From UBA1724 sp963611685 (GTDB lineage Bacteria > Verrucomicrobiota > Lentisphaeria > Oligosphaerales > Oligosphaeraceae): a stretch of DNA of 20,001 nucleotides. The notes under the pieces were generated by a model. That model searched no databases. It saw only the letters and a list, made by a program, of their open reading frames with translations, and was not told the DNA's origin. Location: assembly GCA_963611685.1 (NCBI GenBank), contig CAVDSU010000027.1:1-20001 (forward strand). The letters run 5' to 3'. The position numbers and the translations under genes were made by a program. Of this stretch, positions 1-6,536 are shown piece after piece; position 1 is the stretch's first letter; each line of letters opens with the position of its first letter.

Positions 1-117
1 AGCCCGCCTTCGCCAAGGCTACGGCGGGTCTGCGAGAAGTTAGGCCAGGGTTTCGCAGGCGAAACCCATCGCCGGGAAATTCCGGCGATTGCGCCAAGCA
101 GCGCCAAAGTGCGCCGC
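1..117 (-). repeat. Intergenic hairpin element, copy 1 (runs off left edge)
   Basis: Part of the dispersed hairpin element, oriented toward a minus-strand gene beyond the left edge. Hairpins, in window order: H1 CCCGCC/GGCGGG (3-8 with 23-28, 14-nt loop); H2 GGGTTTCGC/GCGAAACCC (48-56 with 59-67); H3 ATCGCCGG/CCGGCGAT (68-75 with 82-89); H4 GCAGCGC/GCGCCGC (98-104 with 111-117, one mismatch, which would be a G-U pair in minus-strand RNA). The same order is seen in the copies near 8.7, 12.7 and 14.7 kb. No gene is seen in 1-293. Confidence 0.8.
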
Positions 118-167
118 AAAAAAAACAGAAAATTGGGGGAAAAATGAAGTTACAGCAACGGTCTTCT

Positions 168-259
168 GCGCGCCAATTCGGGCGCGCTCAGTGCAAGCCC
201 ACTGCAGAGTGGCCACACTTCCTCCTTCCTCCTTCCTCCTTCCTCCTTCCTCCTTTTTT
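168..259 (+). repeat. Partial, inverted copy of the hairpin element ending in a heptamer tract
   Basis: An H4-type hairpin GCGCGCC-AATTCG-GGCGCGC (168-187) is followed about 30 bp later by the pyrimidine tract that normally ends the element. This fragment points right, against the copy at 1-117, toward the 3' end of the alpha-galactosidase gene. No plus-strand gene starts behind it, so it looks like a rearranged remnant. Confidence 0.6.
221..255 (+). repeat. CCTCCTT tandem heptamer, 5 units
   Basis: Five perfect head-to-tail CCTCCTT units, with the T run extended to six T at 254-259. Simple repeats of this kind readily change copy number. The same heptamer occurs six times at 5196-5237, directly before a start codon. 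Confidence 0.95.
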
Positions 260-263
260 GAAA

Positions 264-309
264 GGCGGGTCTATCGCACCGCCTTTGGCGGGGCTATCGC
301 ACTGCCTTT
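264..309 (+). repeat. 23-bp tandem direct repeat, 2 units, over the GH36 stop codon
   Basis: Units 264-286 and 287-309 both read GGCGGG(T/G)CTATCGCAC(C/T)GCCTTT and differ at two positions. The right-hand unit contains the TAG stop (294-296) and last codons of the minus-strand alpha-galactosidase gene. The repeat therefore supplies the enzyme's extreme C-terminus. Confidence 0.85.
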
Positions 310-2489
310 CGCAAGTGCCAATGCACGACCGTGCAATCGGGGGCCTGTGCGTCGATTTTGAGTCCCATATTCATGAGCATGGAGCCGGAGTATGCATGGC
401 CGTTGCCGTCCTGGTAGAGCGCCTCGGGATCCAGTCCGCGGAAACGCACGGTGTATTGCGGGGGGAAAGCCAGTGCGCGGACGGTCGCGGCGAAGGCGAG
501 GCATTCGGACTTGTCCTTGCTGACGAATGCCCATGCGCAGAATTTGTCGTGTGTGGGCGGGAGGAGTCGGTAGTAGTCACCGGAGGTGACCAGGTGGTGG
601 ACGTCATGGAAGAGCCTCACCTGTCCGGGAATCTGGTTGCGGTCTTCTTCGGAGATCTGTTCCAGATCCAGTTCATAGCCGAAGGTGCCGGAGAGTGCGA
701 TGAGTCCCCGGGAGGCGAAGGGCGTGGTGCGTTTCAGCAGGTGGTTCGGGCAGTCGGCCACATGCGCTCCCATGGTGGAGCAGGGATAGAAGAAGCTGGT
801 GCCGTATTGAATGAAGAGCCGTGCGGAGCCATCGGTGTCATCGGAGCACCAGATTTGAGGCGTGTAGCAGAGCAGTCCGGCGTCGAAGCGTCCGCCGCCG
901 CCGGCGCATCCCTCGATGAGGAGATTCGGGTAGCGGTTGCGGATGCGTCCCAGCAGATCGTAGAGTCCCAGGACATACCGGTGGAGGACCTCGCCTTGGC
1001 GCTCGGGGGGCAGGGCGGCGGAGCCGGCCTCGGAGATCATGCGGTTGCAGTCCCACTTCATGTAGTCGATCTGGGCGCTGTCGAACATCTTGCAGAGCTG
1101 CTCGAAGACATTGTCCACCACTTCCTTGCGGGACATGTCCAGGACCAGCTGAGTGCGCACCGTGGAGCGGGTGCGTCCCTCCACATGGAGGCAGTAGTCG
1201 GGGTGTTTGCGGTAGAGCTCGCTGTCCTCGCTGATCATCTCGGGCTCGAACCAGAGACCGAACTTCATGCCGATCTCGTGGAGCTTTCGGGAGAGTCCGT
1301 CGATGCCGTCAGGCAGTTTTTTGCGGTCGACGAACCAGTCGCCCAGGCTGGAGTTGTCGGCGTCGCGGTGACCGAACCACCCGTCGTCGAGGACCAGCAT
1401 TTCGATGCCCAGGGACTTTGCGGTCTTGGCGAGCGAGAGGAGCTTCGCTTCGTCAAAATTGAAGTAAGTGGCCTCCCAGTTGTTGATGAGGATGGGCCGT
1501 TCAATGTCCTTCCAGGGTCCCCGGAGGATGTGGTTTCGGAAGAAGTCGTGTGAGGTATGGGTGAGGCCCTCCAGACCCTGCGAACTCCACATCAAGAGGA
1601 CCTCCGGGGCCTGGAATTGTGCGCCGGGCGCCAAGCGCCAGCGGAAGTTCTCGGGGCTGATGCCCAGGACGGTGCGGATGGCACCGGCATCCAGCTGGTC
1701 GATCTCCGCCTGCCAGGAGCCCGTGTAGATCAGGACCTCGCCAAGACAGTCGCCGGCGGTCTCGGTGGTGGCGGGATTGGCGAGGATGAAAGAGGGATTC
1801 ATGATGGGGCTGGTGGTGCCGCGGGTGCTGCGCAGGACCCGTGCGCCGCGGGTGATCCGCTGACGATCCGGCTGGCGCTCCCGTCCCCAGGCGCCGGGGA
1901 AGGAGATCAGGTCGTATCCCTCGACCGTGGAGGGCATTTCCAGGGTGGCGCTGTAGAGACGCTCGATGACGGCCTCCGTAGTGCCGCGGTTGGCGACTTT
2001 CAGGGATCGCGCGATGACGCTGCTGTTTTCGAAGACGGTGTAGCTCAGGGTGTATTCGATGGCTGCGGGGGCATCCAGGAGCGTGATTTCCAGGGTCTGG
2101 CATTCGCTCTCGTTTGCGTAGGAGGAGGGCAGCCCCGCCAGCTCCGGCTTGCCGGCGAAGATCCGGTGGCCCTGGTAGAGGGGCACGGCGAGGATGTGCC
2201 CGTCGGCAGTGCGGATGGCGCCGCTGGTGACTCCCTGGTCGCCAATGCCATTGCTGGTGTATTCGGCACAGAGACCCGCGGGACTCTCCCCACCATTCCA
2301 CTTGGGACGCTCATTCTGGAAGAAACCGCGCTCTTCTTCGCCGTAGACGCATTCCTCCAGCCCCGTCAAAGTGGCGCCGTAGTAGATGTGCTCCAGCGCA
2401 CCGCAGTCCGCAATCCGCATGACGTAGGTGCTTTTGCCTGCCTGGAGGGTGAAAAGGCGATGGGCAGCGCTATAGAGAATTTTGCTCAT
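294..2489 (-). CDS. Alpha-galactosidase, GH36 family (731 aa)
   Basis: Retaining alpha-galactosidase that removes terminal alpha-1,6-galactose from galacto-oligosaccharides such as melibiose or raffinose. Seen: an N-terminal beta-sandwich region (about 1-320), then a TIM barrel with LVLDDGWFGHR (near 366-375), the nucleophile motif YMKWDCNR (Asp480) and the acid/base motif WCSDDTD (Asp550), and a small C-terminal beta domain. The 70-residue spacing of the two aspartates and the total length fit GH36 enzymes. No signal peptide is seen, so it should be cytosolic and need an importer that is not in this window. It is last in a likely operon, 44 bp after hisI. The start has no Shine-Dalgarno sequence; TTTCCTCCTTATTCT lies upstream instead. 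The last codons fall in a 23-bp direct repeat. Family assignment is secure; the natural substrate is not known. Confidence 0.95.
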   Translation of the reverse strand: MSKILYSAAHRLFTLQAGKSTYVMRIADCGALEHIYYGATLTGLEECVYGEEERGFFQNERPKWNGGESPAGLCAEYTSNGIGDQGVTSGAIRTADGHILAVPLYQGHRIFAGKPELAGLPSSYANESECQTLEITLLDAPAAIEYTLSYTVFENSSVIARSLKVANRGTTEAVIERLYSATLEMPSTVEGYDLISFPGAWGRERQPDRQRITRGARVLRSTRGTTSPIMNPSFILANPATTETAGDCLGEVLIYTGSWQAEIDQLDAGAIRTVLGISPENFRWRLAPGAQFQAPEVLLMWSSQGLEGLTHTSHDFFRNHILRGPWKDIERPILINNWEATYFNFDEAKLLSLAKTAKSLGIEMLVLDDGWFGHRDADNSSLGDWFVDRKKLPDGIDGLSRKLHEIGMKFGLWFEPEMISEDSELYRKHPDYCLHVEGRTRSTVRTQLVLDMSRKEVVDNVFEQLCKMFDSAQIDYMKWDCNRMISEAGSAALPPERQGEVLHRYVLGLYDLLGRIRNRYPNLLIEGCAGGGGRFDAGLLCYTPQIWCSDDTDGSARLFIQYGTSFFYPCSTMGAHVADCPNHLLKRTTPFASRGLIALSGTFGYELDLEQISEEDRNQIPGQVRLFHDVHHLVTSGDYYRLLPPTHDKFCAWAFVSKDKSECLAFAATVRALAFPPQYTVRFRGLDPEALYQDGNGHAYSGSMLMNMGLKIDAQAPDCTVVHWHLRKAVR

Positions 2490-2533
2490 GGGTAGAATTT
2501 AGAATAAGGAGGAAAGAGGGAAACGGTGCATTC

Positions 2534-2941
2534 CTAACTCTTCATTCCGTTTTCGGCGTGTGTGCCGTAGACGGTCGCGGGGTCGAAGACTCGTTCTTCG
2601 ACCACACGGAGTTCTCCGTCGGGGGTGACCTTTCGGAAGAAGCAGGAGGGGTATCCCTCGTGGCAGGCGGCGCCGCCGACCTGTTCCACCTTCATGAGGA
2701 CGGTATCGCGGTCGCAGTCCACCAGGATTTCGTGGATTTTCTGGACATTTCCGGAGCTTTCGCCCTTGACCCAGAGGCGTTTGCGGGAACGGGTCCAGTA
2801 GGTGGCGACGCCGGTCTTGAGGGTCTGTTCCCAGGCCTCGCGGTTCATGTATCCCAGCATCAGGACCTTTCCGGTCTGGTAGTCCTGGGCGATGGCGGGA
2901 ATCAGTCCGTCGGCGCTTTTGGAGAAATCGAGCTCGATCAT
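2534..2941 (-). CDS. hisI: Phosphoribosyl-AMP cyclohydrolase (135 aa)
   Basis: Third step of histidine synthesis: opens the adenine ring of phosphoribosyl-AMP. Seen: GKVLMLGYMNREA (24-36), TRSRKRLWVKGESSGN (50-65), the metal motif DCDRDT with Asp76, Asp78 and Asp80, and Cys77, Cys93 and Cys100, spaced as the zinc cysteines of the family. It is the cyclohydrolase domain alone, with no HisE pyrophosphohydrolase domain. I chose Met at 2941 because it begins the conserved MIELDF segment; the frame stays open upstream to 3124, but that stretch overlaps the mutase gene and is not HisI-like. It lies 38 bp after the mutase and 44 bp before the alpha-galactosidase, with no other his gene in view. CCTCCTCCTTCC, not a Shine-Dalgarno sequence, precedes the start. 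Confidence 0.96.
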   Translation of the reverse strand: MIELDFSKSADGLIPAIAQDYQTGKVLMLGYMNREAWEQTLKTGVATYWTRSRKRLWVKGESSGNVQKIHEILVDCDRDTVLMKVEQVGGAACHEGYPSCFFRKVTPDGELRVVEERVFDPATVYGTHAENGMKS

Positions 2942-2979
2942 GGCGGTGGAGAGGAAGGAGGAGGTGGAGATATGTGTGC

Positions 2980-4533
2980 CTAGGCTTTTGCGCCGCGCTC
3001 CTTCAGGAGTGCCTCCACGAAGGAGAGGCCCTTCTGGCAGAGCTCCTGGCTCGCGGGACCCCACCCCTCTACATTCAAGCGGACCTTCGGCTCGTTGCCG
3101 GAGGGACGCAGGACGAACCACCATCCGCCCTGTTCGCCGTCGTCAAAGCGGAATTTGATGTCGGGTGCGGAGAGGATGGCGGGGTTGTAGGGAGCGCCGG
3201 CGGGTGCGGGAAGGACTCGGTGGACTCCGGCGGCGGCGTCCTGGCGGACCTCGTAGCGGATGCCATGGGGGAGGAGTGCGGACTGCTTGGCCACGTAGTC
3301 CATGACCTCTGCGGTCTCCTGTGCGGAGGCGAGAGTGTAGTTCCGTTCGCCGCTCCAGCGGTAGTTCTTCTGCCAGGTGGCGAGGATGGTGGAGAGGGAT
3401 TCCTTTCCTTCTGCGCGCAGGCGGTGGAGGATTCCGATCATGTTCAGGCTGGTGAGCACTCCGCTGTCCACGAAATGGAATTCCGGGTAGAAGTAGTGTC
3501 CGGAGTGTTCGCCGGCGAAGACGACGCGGGAGGCGAATTCCTTCGAGCGCATGAGGAGCTTGATGCGGCCGTGACCCACGGGGGTCTCCACCAGCTCCAC
3601 GGGACCGCCGGCGGGGAAGAGGTCCTCCAGCAACCGGGAACAGCACAGATTCTTCATGACCACCGGACGGACCCCGGGGGCGGCGCGGCGGATCTTCTCG
3701 CGGGCAATGAGCGCCAGCACATGGGAGGAGATGACCTCGTTTCCTGCGGCATCCACGAATCCGGCGCGGTCGGCGTCGCCATCGAAGCCGATTCCCAGGT
3801 CGGCGCTGGCATTCCGGGTGGCTTCGCCCAGCCGCTTCACGAATGCGGGCAGCAGGGGGTTCGGGACGCCCTGGGGGAAATCCCCGTCGGGCTCGCCCTC
3901 CAGGATCGTGGTTACAATGCCCTTCGCTTTGAGCAACTCCGCCAGGGGGCCGAAGGCCACGCCGCCCATGCCGTTGCCTGCCAGCACCAGCAACCGCAGC
4001 GTCGTCTCGGAAGAATCGGGGAGGGCGTCCAGTCCCGCCAAGGCGAACATCTCCTTGGCGTAGCGGTCGAAGTCCATGGCGGGCGCGGCGAATTCCTCCG
4101 CCATCATTTCGTCCGCCAGCGTCCCCAAATGGGCCAGTTCTTCATGGGTGAAGGGCAGGCATCCGGCGTGGACGAACTTCATGCCGTCGTATTCCTTGGG
4201 ATTGTGGGAGGCGGTCACCATCACCCCCGCGTCCAGGGAGAGGTCTTCCCTGCCGCAGAGGTAATACACGTGTTCGGTGGAGACGCGTCCGGCCAGCAGG
4301 CAACGTCCGCCGGCCTCCTGGAAGCCCAGCATCAGCCCCTGAGAGAGCTCCACGCTGCCCAGACGGCAGTCGTAGCCGATGCCCAAAAGCGGACTCGTGC
4401 CACAGCCGCACTTCTCCCGCAAAAGGCGGCATGCCGCACGACCCAGGCAACGCGCGGTCACGCCATTCAGCTGACGGGGATACAATCCGCGCAAGTCGTC
4501 CCGCTTTAGATATTCTGCAGAAGAAATGCCCAT
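2980..4533 (-). CDS. Phosphohexomutase (phosphoglucomutase/phosphomannomutase family, 517 aa)
   Basis: Interconverts hexose 1- and 6-phosphates in the cytosol through a phosphoserine enzyme. All four family signatures are present: active-site TASHNP (Ser109), metal loop DGDADR (251-256), sugar-binding GEHSGH (341-346) and phosphate-binding RPSGNEP (476-482). The GEHSGH loop and overall form suggest the ManB/AlgC-type phosphomannomutase/phosphoglucomutase branch; the exact substrate cannot be settled from sequence. It is slightly longer than the usual ~450-470 aa. The start at 4533 has a good Shine-Dalgarno GGAGG about 8 bp upstream, unlike most genes here. It is first in the likely mutase-hisI-alpha-galactosidase operon, and its promoter candidate lies at 4622-4649. 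With the galactosidase it could move released sugars between glycolysis and nucleotide-sugar synthesis. Confidence 0.93.
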   Translation of the reverse strand: MGISSAEYLKRDDLRGLYPRQLNGVTARCLGRAACRLLREKCGCGTSPLLGIGYDCRLGSVELSQGLMLGFQEAGGRCLLAGRVSTEHVYYLCGREDLSLDAGVMVTASHNPKEYDGMKFVHAGCLPFTHEELAHLGTLADEMMAEEFAAPAMDFDRYAKEMFALAGLDALPDSSETTLRLLVLAGNGMGGVAFGPLAELLKAKGIVTTILEGEPDGDFPQGVPNPLLPAFVKRLGEATRNASADLGIGFDGDADRAGFVDAAGNEVISSHVLALIAREKIRRAAPGVRPVVMKNLCCSRLLEDLFPAGGPVELVETPVGHGRIKLLMRSKEFASRVVFAGEHSGHYFYPEFHFVDSGVLTSLNMIGILHRLRAEGKESLSTILATWQKNYRWSGERNYTLASAQETAEVMDYVAKQSALLPHGIRYEVRQDAAAGVHRVLPAPAGAPYNPAILSAPDIKFRFDDGEQGGWWFVLRPSGNEPKVRLNVEGWGPASQELCQKGLSFVEALLKERGAKA

Positions 4534-4621
4534 GAAAAATCCTCCGTGCCTTCAATTCATCAACAAAAAGCAAAAGCGCCCCGAACGGCACTCGAGGGCC
4601 GCACAACAGGGAGAAATTCCT

Positions 4622-4649
4622 ACTATAGCCCGGAGGAAAACGATTTCAC
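4622..4649 (-). promoter_or_regulatory. Candidate sigma70-type promoter of the mutase-hisI-galactosidase operon
   Basis: On the minus strand, GTGAAA (4644-4649), a 16-bp spacer, then TATAGT (4622-4627), about 90 bp before the mutase start. The -10 and the spacing match the stronger tRNA-Val promoter at 6497-6524. The -35 is only a 4/6 match. Confidence 0.5.
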
Positions 4650-4667
4650 CCACCCACCTCCAATGCC

Positions 4668-4695
4668 TTGAAAATCATTGGCGGAAAATCATATT
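4668..4695 (+). promoter_or_regulatory. Candidate promoter of tRNA-Ser
   Basis: TTGAAA (4668-4673), a 16-bp spacer, then CATATT (4690-4695), about 55 bp before the mature tRNA 5' end. The -35 is good and the -10 moderate. It would diverge from the operon promoter at 4622-4649. Confidence 0.45.
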
Positions 4696-4751
4696 ACCCA
4701 CGCACGACGAGGAAAGAAAAAAGCCCCATCGCGAAAATTCGTATTTCATTC

Positions 4752-4839
4752 GGAGAGATGGCTGAGTGGTCTATGGCAGCGGTCTTGAAAACCGCCGGGG
4801 GGAAACCTCCCGTGGGTTCGAATCCCACTCTCTCCGCCA
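4752..4839 (+). tRNA. tRNA-Ser (anticodon UGA)
   Basis: Complete class II tRNA with a long variable arm, as expected for serine. Acceptor arms GGAGAGA (4752-4758) and TCTCTCC (4829-4835) pair fully. The anticodon stem GCGGT/ACCGC flanks loop CTTGAAA, with TGA at 4786-4788, and the T-loop is the normal TTCGAAT. CCA is encoded (4837-4839). A CGGTGC/GCACCG hairpin follows at 4845-4862 but has no T tract, so it is not a convincing terminator. Confidence 0.97.
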
Positions 4840-4894
4840 TTATTCGGTGCAGGCAAGCACCGGGGCATATTGGCAATTTCGGACAGCCGCGCCG

Positions 4895-5247
4895 GACGCC
4901 TCCGAGACGGGGCCTCGCCCCAGAGCGATTCTTCCCTGGACGGCTACCCTCTTTCGTATCTAGCAGACTAGTGGCTAGACTGCAAGACGCCGCAGGCACC
5001 CTTCCTCGGCAGATTCCGCGCAACAGTGCCGCCGCCCAAGTTGCGGCGGAAGAGCCGCGCAGCGACCGAACAAACCTACTCTTCTCCCTGCAGGGCAATC
5101 CTTTGCGGTGCAATGGCGCGCCAATATGGGCGCGCATGGCGCAAGCGCCGGGTCTCCCGGCGATGGGTTTCGCCTGCAAAACCCTGGCCTAATTTCCTCC
5201 TTCCTCCTTCCTCCTTCCTCCTTCCTCCTTCCTCCTTTTTTTATTCT
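4895..5247 (+). repeat. Intergenic hairpin element, plus-strand copy before the dehydrogenase gene
   Basis: Fills the gap between tRNA-Ser and the dehydrogenase; I see no gene in 4840-5247. It is homologous to the complement of 14673-15084: the block 4895-4914 matches at 19 of 20 bases, and 5039-5069 is identical over 31 bases to the complement of 14870-14900. Hairpins include GCGGC/GCCGC inside that block, H4 GCGCGCC-AATATG-GGCGCGC (5116-5135), H3 CGCCGGG-TCT-CCCGGCG and an imperfect H2 near 5166-5185. The H1 hairpin is absent. The element ends in six CCTCCTT units and T7, then the start codon. It is the only full copy in plus orientation, and it precedes the only plus-strand protein gene. 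Confidence 0.8.
5196..5237 (+). repeat. CCTCCTT tandem heptamer, 6 units, before a start codon
   Basis: Six perfect CCTCCTT units end in a run of seven T (5236-5242), then ATTCT and the ATG at 5248. The unit resembles the 3' end of 16S rRNA (anti-Shine-Dalgarno) rather than a ribosome-binding site. Unit gain or loss would shift the leader by 7 bp each time. Confidence 0.95.
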
Positions 5248-6195
5248 ATGTTCACTCTTTTGGTAAATTTGCGGATTCTGGGGATTTCGGATTTCACGAT
5301 GTCCCGTGAGCAATCGGAGCGTCTAGGGCGGTTATTGGGGGAGTCCTGGCGGGTAGTTTTGTGTGGGAGCCAGGAGGAATTCCTGGGGTTGTTGCCGCAG
5401 GCGGATGCGGTATGCACCTGGACTTTCCGGCAGGAGTGGTTCGCTCTGGCGCCAAAGCTGCGGTTGGTGAGCACCCCCGCCGCGGGGAAGGACTACTTTT
5501 CCGTGGAGTGGCCCCCTGCGGTGGAACACTGGAATGGCGCCTTCCATGGGACGATCATGGCGGAGTCCGCTGTGGCAATGATCCTGGGAATGGCCCGCGG
5601 ACTCCTCCCTGCCGTCACGACCTTCCGCGAAAATCCCTGGCCGCGCACGCAGCTGGACGCCATCGCACGGCCCATCCGGGGCTCCCGCATCATGATCTGC
5701 GGCTTTGGGAATATCGGGCGGCAGGCGGGGCGACTCCTGAAGGCGCTGGGCGCAAAGATCTGGGGAGTCTCTCTCCACGCAGGACACGCGCGTCCGGACT
5801 ACTTCACTCCCGAGGACGCTCTCCATACCGCCGACTCCCTAGACGGACTCCTCCCCCATACCGACCACGTCCTCTTGGTGCTTCCGCGAAGCCCCCTGAC
5901 AAATCACTTCCTGGATGCCCGACGCCTTTCGCTGCTCCCCTCCCACGCTACCATCACGAATCTGGGACGCGGGAATGCCCTGGACGAAGCGGCACTGGTC
6001 GACGCACTCTCCTCCCATCGCCTGGCGGGCGCTTGCCTGGATGTCATGGAGACCGAACCCCTTCCCGCAGACAGCCCCCTGCGCTCCTGCCCAAATCTCT
6101 GGCTCACCCCACACGCCTCCGCACTCTCCCCAGATTATCTGGATCTCTATGCCACCGAATTGGCAGAACGAATCCATTCTGCCAATTTCCGGTAA
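5248..6195 (+). CDS. D-isomer-specific 2-hydroxyacid dehydrogenase family protein (315 aa)
   Basis: NAD(P)-dependent oxidoreductase of the D-2-hydroxyacid dehydrogenase family (glyoxylate/hydroxypyruvate reductase, D-lactate or phosphoglycerate dehydrogenase type). Seen: nucleotide-binding GFGNIG (152-157), then catalytic Arg241 in NLGRGN, Glu270 in METEP and His289 in LTPHAS, with spacing typical of the family. The residue usually acidic at the end of the second Rossmann strand is Ser175 (WGVSLH), which suggests NADP(H). The ATG at 5248 gives an ordinary N-terminus (MFTLLVNL); the frame is open upstream only through the repeat element. No Shine-Dalgarno sequence is present; the CCTCCTT tract takes that place. 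It stands alone, with tRNA-Ser upstream and a terminator downstream. The substrate cannot be named. Confidence 0.88.
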   Translation: MFTLLVNLRILGISDFTMSREQSERLGRLLGESWRVVLCGSQEEFLGLLPQADAVCTWTFRQEWFALAPKLRLVSTPAAGKDYFSVEWPPAVEHWNGAFHGTIMAESAVAMILGMARGLLPAVTTFRENPWPRTQLDAIARPIRGSRIMICGFGNIGRQAGRLLKALGAKIWGVSLHAGHARPDYFTPEDALHTADSLDGLLPHTDHVLLVLPRSPLTNHFLDARRLSLLPSHATITNLGRGNALDEAALVDALSSHRLAGACLDVMETEPLPADSPLRSCPNLWLTPHASALSPDYLDLYATELAERIHSANFR

Positions 6196-6354
6196 AAAAA
6201 ACAGCGGGAGGGAGGAGAGGGGGGGACGACCGGCCTTGTCTCGCAATGCCCGGCAAGGCGCCGGGGCTTATCGGTAGGGGGATATGTTTCTGCAAGAAAT
6301 AAGCTAGGCTAACTAGGGAGAGACCTCCTTTCCCCTGGAATCCGCCCAAAACAC

Positions 6355-6390
6355 AAAAAAGCCGCAAGCGGTTGTGCTTGCGGCCTTTTT
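6355..6390. terminator. Bidirectional intrinsic terminator
   Basis: Perfect 9-bp stem GCCGCAAGC (6361-6369) / GCTTGCGGC (6376-6384) with a 6-nt loop. It is flanked by an A run on the left (6355-6360) and CTTTTT on the right (6385-6390), so it works in both directions. On the minus strand it begins 8 bp after the CCA of tRNA-Val; on the plus strand it can end the dehydrogenase transcript. The 6196-6354 stretch holds no gene, only a short CCCGGC/GCCGGG hairpin at 6249-6265. Confidence 0.92.
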
Positions 6391-6397
6391 GAGGAAA

Positions 6398-6474
6398 TGG
6401 TGTGCGATGCAGGACTCGGACCAGCGACCTCTACCGTGTCAGGGTAGCGCTCTAACCAACTGAGCTAATCGCAC
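6398..6474 (-). tRNA. tRNA-Val (anticodon GAC) with unusual T-arm
   Basis: Acceptor GTGCGAT/ATCGCAC pairs fully and the 3' end reads ACCA with CCA encoded (6398-6400). The D-arm is normal. The anticodon stem CTACC/GGTAG flanks loop CTGACAC, giving anticodon GAC for valine. The T-arm reads GCTGG-TCCGAGT-CCTGC: the middle pair is a T-T mismatch and position 55 is C in place of the nearly universal T. It is otherwise intact, with its own promoter and terminator. Confidence 0.93.
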
Positions 6475-6496
6475 GTTAGATTCGGAAAGCGGGGTT

Positions 6497-6524
6497 ACTA
6501 TAGCGTCGTAGGTGGGGATTACAA
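6497..6524 (-). promoter_or_regulatory. Sigma70-type promoter of tRNA-Val
   Basis: On the minus strand, TTGTAA (6519-6524), a 16-bp spacer, then TATAGT (6497-6502). The -10 ends 23 bp before the mature tRNA, predicting a leader of about 15 nt. The sequence around the -10 (TATAGTAACC) is nearly the same as at the tRNA-Cys promoter. Confidence 0.75.
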
Positions 6525-6536
6525 CCCGTTTCGGCG

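Noticed and set aside
144..1553. A 469-codon plus-strand frame starting in the left repeat region.
   Set aside because: It runs antisense through the well-supported GH36 gene, and its N-terminal part is translated heptamer repeat (LLPPSSF).
2974..4509. A 511-codon plus-strand frame.
   Set aside because: It is antisense to the phosphohexomutase gene, which has all four family signatures.
4752..5247. tRNA-Ser as the attachment site of an integrated element.
   Set aside because: No integrase and no duplicated tRNA 3' end are seen in the window.
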